From Butyricimonas faecalis (GTDB lineage: Bacteria > Bacteroidota > Bacteroidia > Bacteroidales > Marinifilaceae), in assembly GCF_003991565.1 (NCBI RefSeq), contig NZ_CP032819.1, positions 3,658,001 to 3,722,000 on the forward strand: a stretch of DNA of 64,000 nt, in the 5' to 3' direction. Shown here in pieces: positions 30,091-37,843 of the stretch. A program made the translations under genes and the position numbers. Numbering within the stretch: position 1 is the first letter of the stretch; each line of letters begins with the position of its first letter. The notes beneath the pieces are model-generated. The model ran no database searches, was not told where the DNA came from, and saw only the letters and a program-made list of their open reading frames with translations.

Positions 30091-30483
30091 TTATTGCATA
30101 TAAATTCTGCATTTCCGGTTGCACCGTCTCAGGCTGTCCGCCGAGAGCGGATAACTGCGGTTCAAATGGTCGGGAAACCCTTCTCGGAACATCAGCTCCG
30201 CCGTAGCGTACTCCTTGCACCATTTCCGCCGACGTCTCCCACGGGCAGGTCTCGTTTCCGGCATCCGCCTTTTCGGAGATTTCGGCACACGCCATTTCCC
30301 ACCGACAAACACCGCTTCATATTCCCGTTGTAACACGCCGCTGCAATACGCCGCCACGCTGACAGCGGGCACACTTCCGAGCTGTCCCGTCGCGGCAAGG
30401 CTGTCAAGCGTATCGGTGGCAGCCTTGAAACTGGCAAAGCACCCGTAACTGCGGGTGCGCTTTGCGTCAAACACTTCTATCAT
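30091..30483 (-). CDS. Small basic protein (130 aa)
   Basis: The ATG at 30483 (MIEVFDAKRTRSYGCFASFK) is used; the open frame upstream looks unrelated. An N-terminal strand-helix module is followed by a strongly basic segment (PKSPKRRMPETRPARGRRRR), which would fit nucleic-acid binding. The C-terminus has CRNRKCRIYMQ-like basic and Cys residues. Function unknown. Confidence 0.65.
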   Translation of the reverse strand: MIEVFDAKRTRSYGCFASFKAATDTLDSLAATGQLGSVPAVSVAAYCSGVLQREYEAVFVGGKWRVPKSPKRRMPETRPARGRRRRKWCKEYATAELMFREGFPDHLNRSYPLSADSLRRCNRKCRIYMQ

Positions 30484-30753
30484 ATTTATTCGTTTTATTA
30501 TTGGCACATCCGTTCTCCGCTTCCCCGCACAGGATAACAGCGGAAGCACGGCAGGCGGTTCCGCAGAACGCCAGACCGTGCTTAACCGTGTTATATACAA
30601 GGTAGGCACAACGCCTCACGGCGCAAGGAAGTCATATCGGAGGGAATTTTAGAAAAGTGCGGGCATTTCAGGGTGCAATCCTGACACAGTGTATATCAAT
30701 GCCCGAAAAAGCGCGCACGCCCCGCAGTTTCCGCAGCACGTGTGCGCGTCATG
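30484..30753. other. Non-coding stretch with nested hairpins
   Basis: No convincing gene is present. CGGGCATT at 30660-30667 pairs with 30698-30705. Inside it TCAGG 30668-30672 pairs with 30680-30684, giving a two-tier hairpin. A second inverted repeat (CGCGCAC near 30712 with GTGCGCG near 30742) follows. It lacks the CTTTA box and GTTAG loop of the RT-associated units, so I do not join it to them. It may be a leader or a structured RNA. Confidence 0.5.
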
Positions 30754-31125
30754 TCACTCGCCATCGTCCCCGCTGTCAATTCCTGCGGTGATGTTGCATA
30801 TCTCCTGCAATGCCGATTCTATCTGCACAAGGTCGTCGATGTCGAACTTCACGGCATCGCAGTCCTTCTCCCACACTTGGCGGGCTATGAAGACGGCATC
30901 ATGCAGCGACCGCTCGGACTCTTCCAGAGCGGTCTTCAGGTCGTCCACGGTGTACTCCCCGTCCTGCGGCGGAGGTACAGTCCCGGCACCGTTTTTTGCC
31001 GGGAAATTCTTTTCGCCTATCACGTTACAGTTGCTTTCGCCCGAAATGAAAAGCGCGTATCCGTGGCATACGTCACAAGAACACGCGCTTACGACGGCAG
31101 ATACGAAAAGGGCAGGCAGTCCCAC
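30754..31125 (-). CDS. Hypothetical protein, start uncertain (up to 123 aa)
   Basis: The only in-frame start within reach is a GTG at 31125. The first 35 residues contain CSCDVCHGYALF, a possible metal site. The C-terminal 75 residues are acidic and helical (GEYTVDDLKTALEESERSLH, DIDDLVQIESALQEICN), ending DSGDDGE. The acidic half looks like real coding sequence; the 5' end is uncertain. Confidence 0.5.
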   Translation of the reverse strand: MGLPALFVSAVVSACSCDVCHGYALFISGESNCNVIGEKNFPAKNGAGTVPPPQDGEYTVDDLKTALEESERSLHDAVFIARQVWEKDCDAVKFDIDDLVQIESALQEICNITAGIDSGDDGE

Positions 31126-31190
31126 ACGTTCAGCGGGCTGCCTGCCGTCCTTTTGCCTTTTTCGGGCAGGTTTCAGTTACTCCGTTGCCC

Positions 31191-31763
31191 TTATGCCGCC
31201 TTTTTGCTTTCGTCGGCAACCGTTCCGGCAGGCTGTTCCGCCACCTTTTCAGCCTTGCCGGTCTTGGTCGTTTTCTCGGCAGGCTTTTCGAGGCTGGCGA
31301 GGTTCGGGGCGAAATTCATGGCGTTGCGGATAGCCTTTGCAGCGGCATGGATTGTCTTTTGGAAATCACGGTTTGACTTCTCGAGGTCTACTTTGGTCGG
31401 CACAAGACCGATACGCGCCCAAACGCTGTCGGTAAGGTCGTACTTCTTGATACGATTTCCCGACTTCTCGCAGATGATGATTTCCGCAGGGGTTGTGGCA
31501 CGGAATTTCGAGCGTATGCCGTCGGCATCGGCACGCAGTTTCTTTTCCTCCGCAATGGTGTGCCACATAGTTGCGACCATGTTTTTAATCACACGGAAAA
31601 TCTCGTTGTCCGACATGTCGGCAGGCTCAAAGTCCGCACCGAAAAAGTGCTGTGCCGTCTGCACGAGTTCACCGTCCTTGTTGGTAGAGTTGTAAACCAA
31701 CATGATACCTGCAAACGAACCGATGTTTGCATACTGTTCCTTGTTCAATTTAGAAGTTGCCAT
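31191..31763 (-). CDS. Hypothetical protein, probable first gene of the early operon (190 aa)
   Basis: The product starts MATSKLNKEQYANIGSFAGI. An alpha/beta N-terminal domain (residues 1-150) contains VYNSTNKDGELVQTAQHFFG and VATMWHTIAEEKKLRADADG. The tail is Lys/Thr/Ala-rich (EKPAEKTTKTGKAEKVAEQP) and ends DESKKAA, like nucleoid-associated or histone-like phage proteins; this is only a compositional analogy. It is the rightmost minus-strand gene before the tRNA-like element and terminator. Confidence 0.7.
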   Translation of the reverse strand: MATSKLNKEQYANIGSFAGIMLVYNSTNKDGELVQTAQHFFGADFEPADMSDNEIFRVIKNMVATMWHTIAEEKKLRADADGIRSKFRATTPAEIIICEKSGNRIKKYDLTDSVWARIGLVPTKVDLEKSNRDFQKTIHAAAKAIRNAMNFAPNLASLEKPAEKTTKTGKAEKVAEQPAGTVADESKKAA

Positions 31764-31805
31764 AATGATAAAATTTTAGAAACACTGCGCAAAATCACGC
31801 ATTGC

Positions 31806-31875
31806 GGGCACTCGGGGAGTCGAACCCCGAACTCTGCACCATAGCGCAAAGTGTGGCATTTCCTGCCACGCGCCC
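31806..31875 (-). ncRNA. tRNA-like element with a perfect T-arm
   Basis: On the minus strand a 70-nt stretch can fold like a tRNA. The acceptor GGGCGCG pairs with GTGCCC plus one base, a T-arm CGGGG-TTCGACT-CCCCG has the standard TTCGAnT loop, and there is an anticodon-like stem CTTTGC/GCAGAG. The D-arm is only GCA-GGAAA-TGC and the anticodon loop has 8 rather than 7 bases, so no reliable anticodon can be read. It may be a degenerate tRNA, a tRNA-like regulatory RNA or an attachment-site remnant. It sits immediately next to a strong bidirectional terminator. Confidence 0.45.
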
Positions 31876-31916
31876 AAAAATTTGCCGTGCATTTCACCCT
31901 GCACGGCAAAATTTTT
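31876..31916. terminator. Bidirectional terminator
   Basis: An 11-bp perfect stem (TTTGCCGTGCA 31881-31891 with 31900-31910) and flanking A and T tracts (AAAAA at 31876, TTTTT at 31912) form an intrinsic terminator in either direction. It insulates the early minus-strand operon from the large non-coding region to its right. Confidence 0.75.
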
Positions 31917-33602
31917 CGTAACTTTGTCGCACTTAAAACGTACCCCATAGCAGAGCTATCCAAATGAGCGCATTTTCGGCATATCGTATCTTTGCACGAG
32001 TTCTACTCATCGTGTCGTGGCTCTGCGCTGCTTTACTCCAATTTCGGCAAGACGCTTCTCTGGCACGTTCCGGATCTTTTCCAATCCGGCAGCTAACAGT
32101 AAGGCGGTGGGCGGCTGGTGATTATGGGCATAACATTGGCAATGCTCTTTTCTCAAGCTCCGTGCGGACTGTTTTTCCGCTACCGTGCATTTTATCTCCG
32201 TGCGCACAAGGGCGCAATTATGGCATTATTCTTGCACGTCCTTTTCAGTGGCGGTATTCTCAATACTCCCAGCGACTTGCAAAAGTCTTGACGTATTTCC
32301 GGCACTCGGAATAAATACGATTTATCCCGTTCCATAAATTTCCCTACTTTCGTAGGTTGGCAATACTGGTATTATTGCCCCGTGCGAAGCGTGGTTATTT
32401 AACGCACTCTTTAAGCGTACCTAAACGCACACGGTGTTGTTTCGGGTGTTACCCTTTGACGGCTCAACAACTCACTTTCGTGTAAACGCCGTTTTTGTTT
32501 CTCGCTCTCGGCGGTCTTTGCTTTTCTGTTTTTTAATTCTGTTTTTTACTATCTATTTTTTTATTCGTTTTTCTCCGTACTTGTTTGCCGTTTGTTTGGC
32601 TTTCGAGTACATGACTATTATAAAACCGTTTTTCAGAACTGCAAAACTTTTTGAGAAAAAAAATTTGGAACGTTCCAAAAACAGCCTTTTTGCGAATATG
32701 GAACGCACGCGCGCGAAGTAAATTTGTAAATAGCTGAATATCAATAAAATAGAAAAATGATTTTCTTTGAAAAAAATTTTTCCTTTGCAAAAATCAAAAA
32801 AGCCCCGTTTCAACGTATGTATAAAATCAAAATCAGTTTTGTCTATTGATTATCAGATTATTAGCTGCTTAAAATGGATAAAATAGGACTGAAAAGATTT
32901 TTTTACTTTCAATTTGTAAGCAAAGATAATGTAAAAGACGTTTTTAGGCTTACTTTATACAAAAGTAAACCTAATAAATTATTGATATTCAATGGTGTAA
33001 TAAAAATAAAAAGATTAGGGAGGGTGTACCCTCGGGTGCGGATTCGGTCTCTGTCCTCGGGCCGTTTTTTCAAGTCCGGTTTTCCAAAATGGCTCAAAAT
33101 GCGGCTTTCGGATTGAAACTGTAAGCAGGTATCAAAAAATATACAGTAAAGTACTTGTATTTATCATGGTTGCTTAAGGTGCTGGTGTTCACCATGTCCC
33201 ATATTTTTGAAATATTCTCATTTGTGGATGCCTGTCCTTTCAATTTTCACGGGTGTACAGACTTTCTGCACGATTTCCGGGTTCCGGCTTGAAGTTGTTT
33301 TTTAGATACGCTGAAAACGCATCAAAAAATATATAGAGACACGTCGGTATATTGACTGTTCTTAACCGGATTGGACGACGGAAAAGGAGGATGTGTATTC
33401 CTGTCATTCAGTATGTTCGGATATGCTTTTCACAATCGGACAATCTTGTAATGTTTTGTTCCTTAATCATATAGAATATACAGAACGAAGCTATCCACAT
33501 GGATTCCGACTTATTTGTACGGTTTTTGTGACTTTATACAGGAAACCGTGGAAATGCAGAAGAAATGGGGTTCAGTCACCTGCCTTTTTGGTGAATTATA
33601 CG
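31917..33602. other. Large AT-rich non-coding region
   Basis: No open frame here has convincing composition; the longest ones are hydrophobic or Phe/Lys-rich artefacts of AT-rich DNA. TAnnTTTG-like promoter boxes occur at 31919 and 31986 (plus strand). AT content peaks at 32500-33000. The 13-base sequence ATCAAAAAATATA occurs twice, near 33137 and 33322. The region separates divergent gene blocks, so it may hold early promoters, a replication origin or a non-coding transcript. None of these can be confirmed by eye. Confidence 0.5.
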
Positions 33603-33610
33603 TATATTTG
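33603..33610 (+). promoter_or_regulatory. Bacteroides -7 box for the 33686 gene
   Basis: TATATTTG fits the TAnnTTTG consensus and lies 75 bp before the ATG at 33686. No good -33 TTTG is seen at the expected distance. Confidence 0.45.
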
Positions 33611-33685
33611 CCGTATTGTATCCACTTATGTATGAAGTATGGCATTTTGCTGTTACAGGAAATATCTGGATAAAGAATCGAAAGA

Positions 33686-34477
33686 ATGGAATCATATCAT
33701 AAGAAGAAAATCGGGAGTATTCCGAAAGACAGCACGGGTGGGTCGTCCATTCGCAAGGGAATGGTCGTCTTCAACGGTGGGACATCGGAAACCGGACTTG
33801 TGGGAGATGTCACGGGTAATTGCGTGTCGGTTCCGGTAAGGATGACTGCGGGCAGAGAACTCGTTACCGATGACGCGGTCATGTTTCTGAATGATTGCCG
33901 GGAAGCGAGCGCAGAGCAAAAGATTGCCCTCCAACGCCTGCTGAACGAAGGCCATCTTGCATGGGACAAGCGCCGGGGTGTATGTTCGGAATCTCTCTAT
34001 GCTCCCAAAGACGGACAGTTGGTAAAACTCAGTATCCTGGATGAGCATGTAATACTGGGGGCTTTCAAGGAAATCGACGCAAAAGGACGTGTTGTGCTGT
34101 ATTGCCTGCTGGACGAAGACGGGAGCCTGCGCTATTCCCTGCATGAAACAGTCGGGTACGCGGTGAATCTCCAGATACTGCCTATCGGAACCAGTGGCCG
34201 TAGCAGGCTTTCCGATGCTCTACGCCAGAAAGGGCTTGCATGGAACGGACGGCTGAAGGAACTCGAACGGCTGGCAACACGTGTCAGACGCGGTGACAAG
34301 TACTATTACCTGAATGACATACTGGAAATCCGTGAATGCAGGGACAACAACAGGCCGGCGGACAGGAAACGGTTGGAATGCGGGAACTATTTCATGGAGC
34401 GGAGGGATGCCGAACTGGTACGTGACTGCGTGCGCTCTGTCGTAAGGCTGAACCGCGACAAGGATGCCAGACGGTAA
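33686..34477 (+). CDS. Hypothetical protein (263 aa)
   Basis: The product starts MESYHKKKIGSIPKDSTGGS. The N-terminal 60 residues are Gly- and Val-rich strands (GMVVFNGGTSETGLVGDVTG), possibly a barrel. The middle contains EASAEQKIALQRLLNEGHLA, and the C-terminus has LAWNGRLKELERLATRVRRG and a basic end (LNRDKDARR). The pattern 'LR.kGLaWNgrlKeLer' recalls proteins on Bacteroidota conjugative elements, without known function. It is followed by a terminator at 34595, so it is a single-gene unit. Confidence 0.75.
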   Translation: MESYHKKKIGSIPKDSTGGSSIRKGMVVFNGGTSETGLVGDVTGNCVSVPVRMTAGRELVTDDAVMFLNDCREASAEQKIALQRLLNEGHLAWDKRRGVCSESLYAPKDGQLVKLSILDEHVILGAFKEIDAKGRVVLYCLLDEDGSLRYSLHETVGYAVNLQILPIGTSGRSRLSDALRQKGLAWNGRLKELERLATRVRRGDKYYYLNDILEIRECRDNNRPADRKRLECGNYFMERRDAELVRDCVRSVVRLNRDKDARR

Positions 34478-34579
34478 GAGGGTGACGGTATAAGGTATTC
34501 GTTCTGTTTCTCTCTCTTGTATCTGGGGAGGAAGTGGTCCTTTAATCCTCATCTTATCCGTTTTCAACACTTTCCGATT

Positions 34580-34603
34580 CAAAAAAACAAAAAAACAGAC
34601 GGC
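34580..34603. repeat. Direct repeat left of the defence pair
   Basis: The sequence from the C at 34580 to GGC at 34603 reads as A-rich bases followed by ACAGACGGC. A near-identical stretch lies at 36941-36962. The two copies bracket the AbiL-like genes, suggesting that the cassette entered or moves by recombination at terminator sequences. Confidence 0.5.
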
Positions 34604-34614
34604 GTGCCGTCTGT
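34595..34614 (+). terminator. Terminator after the 33686-34477 gene
   Basis: The perfect palindrome ACAGACGGCG-TGCCGTCTGT follows a run of A residues (34581-34594) and precedes a T-rich stretch. The same stem core (CAGACGGC) and A-rich lead-in recur at 36940-36983, on the other side of the AbiL-like pair. Confidence 0.7.
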
Positions 34615-34714
34615 CATGATTTGTTTCTTTTTTGGTATCTTTTTTCTTTGCGTCAAAGAAAAAAGTACATCTTTCTTCTTTCTTCTTGTATAATACTACT
34701 TATAGTATTGTTGC

Positions 34715-34756
34715 TACATTTGTAACACCCCTCCTGTCAGATACACGGTACATTTG
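34715..34756. promoter_or_regulatory. Repeated palindrome TACATTTGTA, possible operator
   Basis: TACATTTGTA occurs at 34715 and again at 34749, 34 bp apart; the second copy is extended to the hairpin-like GGTAC-ATTT-GTACC. Each contains a TAnnTTTG promoter -7 box (TACATTTG). This combination suggests a promoter region with two repressor sites. The following 200 bp up to 34973 have no convincing gene, although a short basic frame from 34823 is possible. Confidence 0.45.
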
Positions 34757-34973
34757 TACCACATTGAGGGGAAAGATGTGGCGAATTTCGCGTCTTTCCA
34801 CCCAAATTCCACTATCGGGAGCATGAATCGCAAGCCGATGTTGCCGCTTCGGAAAATTGCAGTCGCCTTTTGCAGGGCAGCATTGCAAGAACGAAAACGG
34901 TCTGATTTTCACGTGCAGGAAAATAACCGCAAAAAGAGATCCGATAAAACATCTATATATGAAAAATATCCCC

Positions 34974-34981
34974 TATATTTG
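34974..34981 (+). promoter_or_regulatory. Bacteroides -7 box for the AbiL-like pair
   Basis: TATATTTG (TAnnTTTG) lies 30 bp before the ATG at 35012, a normal distance. It implies that the AbiL-like pair has its own promoter. Confidence 0.6.
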
Positions 34982-35011
34982 CATAAAATTTACATATAAC
35001 TGCGATATAAT

Positions 35012-36259
35012 ATGATTATTCAGTTCACAGTCGAAAATTTCCTTTCGTTCAAGGAGCCGGCGACCTTGTCTTTGGCTGCTTCCGCGCTGAAAGAAAAACA
35101 GACCCGGTCCGATGAGATTGTTTTTGAGCTTGAAGGTACGAACCTCTCTTTGCTGAAGAGTGCGGTCATCTACGGGGCCAATGCCAGCGGGAAATCGAAT
35201 CTGGTCAAAGCACTCGATTTCTTCAAATGGTTTGTCATCAATTCCTCCAAAGGCGTGCAGTCCGGCGAAAGCATACGGGTGGAAAGTTTCCGTCTCAACC
35301 GGAGGACGGAACAGGAGCCCAGTTATTTTGAGGCGGTCTTTGCCGACGAAACGGTCCAATACCGCTATGGGTTCGAAGTCGATGAAAAACGTGTACACCG
35401 GGAGTGGCTTTATCAAAAGGGCAACAAGCGCAAGGCAAAGGAGGTGGAACTGTTCCTGCGTGACGGCGATGAGTATGAACTGCATCCCAAATTTTCGGTC
35501 GGCAAAGAGGTTGTCGCCAAAAAAATGGTGCGCGACAATGCGCTGCTTCTTTCCGTGGCAGCACAGTTCAACGAAAGCGTCTCGGTGGAAATCATGGGAT
35601 GGTTGGCCAACACCACGATTGTTCTTGGCAGCAGCGACGAGCGGATTTGGGAAATGGCGATAGCCCAGATCGATGATCCGTCCATGAAAAGGCGTATTGT
35701 GGAGTTTGCCCGGTTTGCAGACTTCGGAATCGACGACATACGCAAGGTTGACAATACAGTCATCAGTTCACACCAGCAATATGACGAGGAGGGCAACGCC
35801 ACGAAGACGGTCACTTTCCCGTTCCGCGTAAACGAGTCGGAGGGTACGATCAAATACTTCTCGCTGGCTTATCCTATAATCGACGCGTTGGATCATGGCA
35901 AAAGGCTGGTTGTCGACGAGTTCGACTCGAAAATGCACCCTCTGTTGACCAGTCGCATCATCGGGCTGTTCAATTCCAGAGTGACAAATCCCAGGAATGC
36001 ACAGTTGATTTTCACGACACATGACACCAACCTGCTTAATGCAAGCCTGTTCCGCAGGGATCAGATCTGGTTTACACAGAAAGATTCGTTTGGAGCCTCG
36101 GAACTCTATTCGTTGGCGGAATACAAGGTTCGCAACAGTGCACCTTTCGAAAAGGAGTACCTGATGGGGAAATATGGCGGTATCCCTGTCATCGGCCAGT
36201 TTGAACGGTTATTTGACCTGAGGGAGGAAGAATATGGCAGCACGGACGAACAAGCGTGA
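35012..36259 (+). CDS. RloA/AbiLi-like AAA ATPase (415 aa)
   Basis: The protein starts MIIQFTVENFLSFKEPATLS, the classical beginning of SMC/OLD-like AAA ATPases. Walker A is GANASGKSN at about residues 54-62. The C-terminal half has the signature-like region VNESEGTIKYFSLAYPII and Walker B KRLVVDEFDSKMHP, then FTTHDTNLLN with the His switch. The neighbour downstream is an RloB-type protein, so the pair matches AbiLi/AbiLii (RloA/RloB) abortive-infection systems. Other ATPase-partner defence systems, such as PARIS, use different effectors. Loss of the effector control after phage sensing is the usual model; it is not tested here. It has its own promoter and is flanked by similar terminator repeats. 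Confidence 0.88.
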   Translation: MIIQFTVENFLSFKEPATLSLAASALKEKQTRSDEIVFELEGTNLSLLKSAVIYGANASGKSNLVKALDFFKWFVINSSKGVQSGESIRVESFRLNRRTEQEPSYFEAVFADETVQYRYGFEVDEKRVHREWLYQKGNKRKAKEVELFLRDGDEYELHPKFSVGKEVVAKKMVRDNALLLSVAAQFNESVSVEIMGWLANTTIVLGSSDERIWEMAIAQIDDPSMKRRIVEFARFADFGIDDIRKVDNTVISSHQQYDEEGNATKTVTFPFRVNESEGTIKYFSLAYPIIDALDHGKRLVVDEFDSKMHPLLTSRIIGLFNSRVTNPRNAQLIFTTHDTNLLNASLFRRDQIWFTQKDSFGASELYSLAEYKVRNSAPFEKEYLMGKYGGIPVIGQFERLFDLREEEYGSTDEQA

Positions 36260-36866
36260 TCCACGCGCGGCACGGACACTCAGGCGTATCAGTTTTGTCC
36301 GTGAGGTCAAACAATCCTTCCTGATCATCTGCGAGGGGGTAAATACGGAACCGGATTATTTCAATGCATTTCGCCTGACTTCCGCCAATATTAAAGCGGT
36401 AGGCCAGGGACTCAATACGGTAGGTCTTGTCCAAAAGGCTTTACGGATGAAAGAAGAAGAGCGGAAGAAAGGACGCGAGTATGACCAGTGCTGGGTGGTA
36501 TTTGACAAGGATGACTTTCCCGATCGGGATTTCAACCGGGCTATCGGTATGGCGGAAGCCGGTGGCATGAGGGTGGCATACAGCAACCAGGCTTTCGAGT
36601 ATTGGTTCTTGCTGCACTATAACCTGGTACAAGGCCCGATGCACAGAAATCAATATGAAACAAAGCTATCCGGCTTGTTGGGCTTCTCCTACAACAAGGA
36701 AGCCGGTACAGGCGGTCGTGTTTTCAGGGAGCTGGGCGGTAAACAGGCTCAGGCCATCACGAACGCAAAAGCCGTATTGCGCCGAATGGAGGGAATACCG
36801 CCGGCACAGGCGGAATCTTCGACAACGGTGCATCTTCTTGTGGAAGAACTGAATAAGTATATTTAG
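36234..36866 (+). CDS. RloB/AbiLii-like effector (210 aa)
   Basis: The sequence begins with a basic stretch (MAARTNKRDPRAARTLRRIS) and then has FLIICEGVNTEPDYFNAF, the RloB family hallmark (IxxEGxxTEpxYF). The block WVVFDKDDFPDRDF (acidic, DxDD-like) and SNQAFEYWFLLHYN follow, all standard for RloB and close to TOPRIM-like nucleases. The start overlaps the ATPase gene by 26 bp and has a strong Shine-Dalgarno (AGGGAGGA). It is probably the toxic partner, acting on nucleic acid. The assignment is confident; the biochemistry is inferred from the family. Confidence 0.9.
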   Translation: MAARTNKRDPRAARTLRRISFVREVKQSFLIICEGVNTEPDYFNAFRLTSANIKAVGQGLNTVGLVQKALRMKEEERKKGREYDQCWVVFDKDDFPDRDFNRAIGMAEAGGMRVAYSNQAFEYWFLLHYNLVQGPMHRNQYETKLSGLLGFSYNKEAGTGGRVFRELGGKQAQAITNAKAVLRRMEGIPPAQAESSTTVHLLVEELNKYI

Positions 36867-36940
36867 CATATTCTGTCGTTTGCCCGGATAATATTGTACC
36901 CGGCTACCACCTCCTTCCGGTTTTATCGGATTTTATGTCG

Positions 36941-36962
36941 CAAAAACACAAAAACAGACGGC
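36941..36962. repeat. Direct repeat right of the defence pair
   Basis: CAAAAACACAAAAACAGACG and GC continue the A-rich plus ACAGACGGC element, matching the copy at 34580-34603 with a few differences in the A run. Confidence 0.5.
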
Positions 36963-36988
36963 AAATCACAACGATGCCGTCTGTTTTT
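36954..36988 (+). terminator. Convergent terminator after the defence pair
   Basis: CAGACGGC (36955-36962) pairs with GCCGTCTG (36976-36983) around a 13-nt loop, followed by TTTTT. The A run in front makes it work on the minus strand as well, for the regulatory gene that ends at 37018. Confidence 0.8.
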
Positions 36989-37017
36989 ATTCATTTACGT
37001 TCCGTGGACAGATACGC

Positions 37018-37461
37018 TCAAACTTTTCGGTGTCTCTCTTTCCATTGGCTGACCTCTTCGTCAGAGACGGATGCCACGGTCCTTTTTTCCACATCGAACA
37101 TCCGATGACAGAATGCCCTGGTAGAAAAAGGATTTCCAAGTTCCGCCAATATCCCTACAAGCCGGTTGTAGGAATCCATGTGCCACAGGTAATCGTACAT
37201 CCCGCTGACCGGCACCCGTTCAAGCAATCCCATACGCGTTGTCTTTTCCACGCACTTGTCGAAAATCCGCGAACCCATCTCCATGTTCTCCATGTAGTAC
37301 CGCTTGCTGCGCAAGGTGTCGTAACCTTTTTCACGCAGGCGTGTACGGTCTGCCATGTACAGCATGAAGATGACCTCTTCCGGGGTGAACGCGCCGACCA
37401 GCCCGGTGAAGCATTTCATAAACGGTATCACGTGTTGCCTTTTGTCGTCATTCCCTTTCAT
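37018..37461 (-). CDS. Hypothetical winged-helix-like protein (147 aa)
   Basis: The start is the ATG at 37461 (MKGNDDKRQHVIPFMKCFTG), which overlaps the stop of the upstream gene. The sequence AFTPEEVIFMLYMADRTRLR, then RKYYMENMEMGSRIF-like and GLLERVPVSGMYDYLWHMDS, has the helix-helix-wing pattern of a MarR- or RepA-type winged helix. I infer DNA binding. The last third ends basic (VSQWKERHRKV). It belongs to a block of regulatory genes on the minus strand. Confidence 0.6.
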   Translation of the reverse strand: MKGNDDKRQHVIPFMKCFTGLVGAFTPEEVIFMLYMADRTRLREKGYDTLRSKRYYMENMEMGSRIFDKCVEKTTRMGLLERVPVSGMYDYLWHMDSYNRLVGILAELGNPFSTRAFCHRMFDVEKRTVASVSDEEVSQWKERHRKV

Positions 37462-37687
37462 GTCCGTTTTCGCGTTCGTTCGTCCGTAATGTTTCCGCTT
37501 CCCCGTCATCCTTAATCGACGGATTGACATAGAACTGGCATATCCTGCCGTTTATCATCGGTTTATACACGGCGTATCCCAGTTTTTTGGCGTAACGCCC
37601 CACGGATACGCGGTTGGCGAACTTGCCGGTATGTTCCGTCAGGTGTTCCGACATCTCCCCGACGGTCATTCTGCTTTTCAGTTTCAT
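37448..37687 (-). CDS. Small DNA-binding-like protein (79 aa)
   Basis: The ATG at 37687 starts MKLKSRMTVGEMSEHLTEHT. The segment GKFANRVSVGRYAKKLGYAV and YKPMINGRICQFYVNPS have the helix-turn-helix plus wing layout of small phage regulators. The C-terminal tail is acidic and basic mixed (ETLRTNERENGHERE). It overlaps the following gene by 14 bp. Confidence 0.65.
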   Translation of the reverse strand: MKLKSRMTVGEMSEHLTEHTGKFANRVSVGRYAKKLGYAVYKPMINGRICQFYVNPSIKDDGEAETLRTNERENGHERE

Positions 37688-37843
37688 ATCATTCGCGTTT
37701 AAATGTTTTCCTGATAAAGGATAGCCGCGACTAATACGAACTGTTTGCAAATGGTATGAATTAATAAGAGGCGGTTCCATGAAATCGGCAAAGGAGGAAT
37801 CAACCGGTTATACTGATACTTCATTCATGAAACCGTCCCTCAT

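Noticed and set aside
31806..31875. A normal tRNA gene
   Set aside because: The D-arm is too short and the anticodon loop has eight bases, so no standard cloverleaf or anticodon can be assigned.
32434..32721. Plus-strand open frame of 95 codons
   Set aside because: The translation is hydrophobic and Phe/Lys-rich as expected from AT-rich DNA, no ribosome-binding site is seen, and the frame begins inside a non-coding region.
34754..34999. Plus-strand open frame of 81 codons before the defence pair
   Set aside because: It overlaps the proposed operator and promoter and lacks a recognisable domain. The shorter frame from 34823 remains possible but unsupported.
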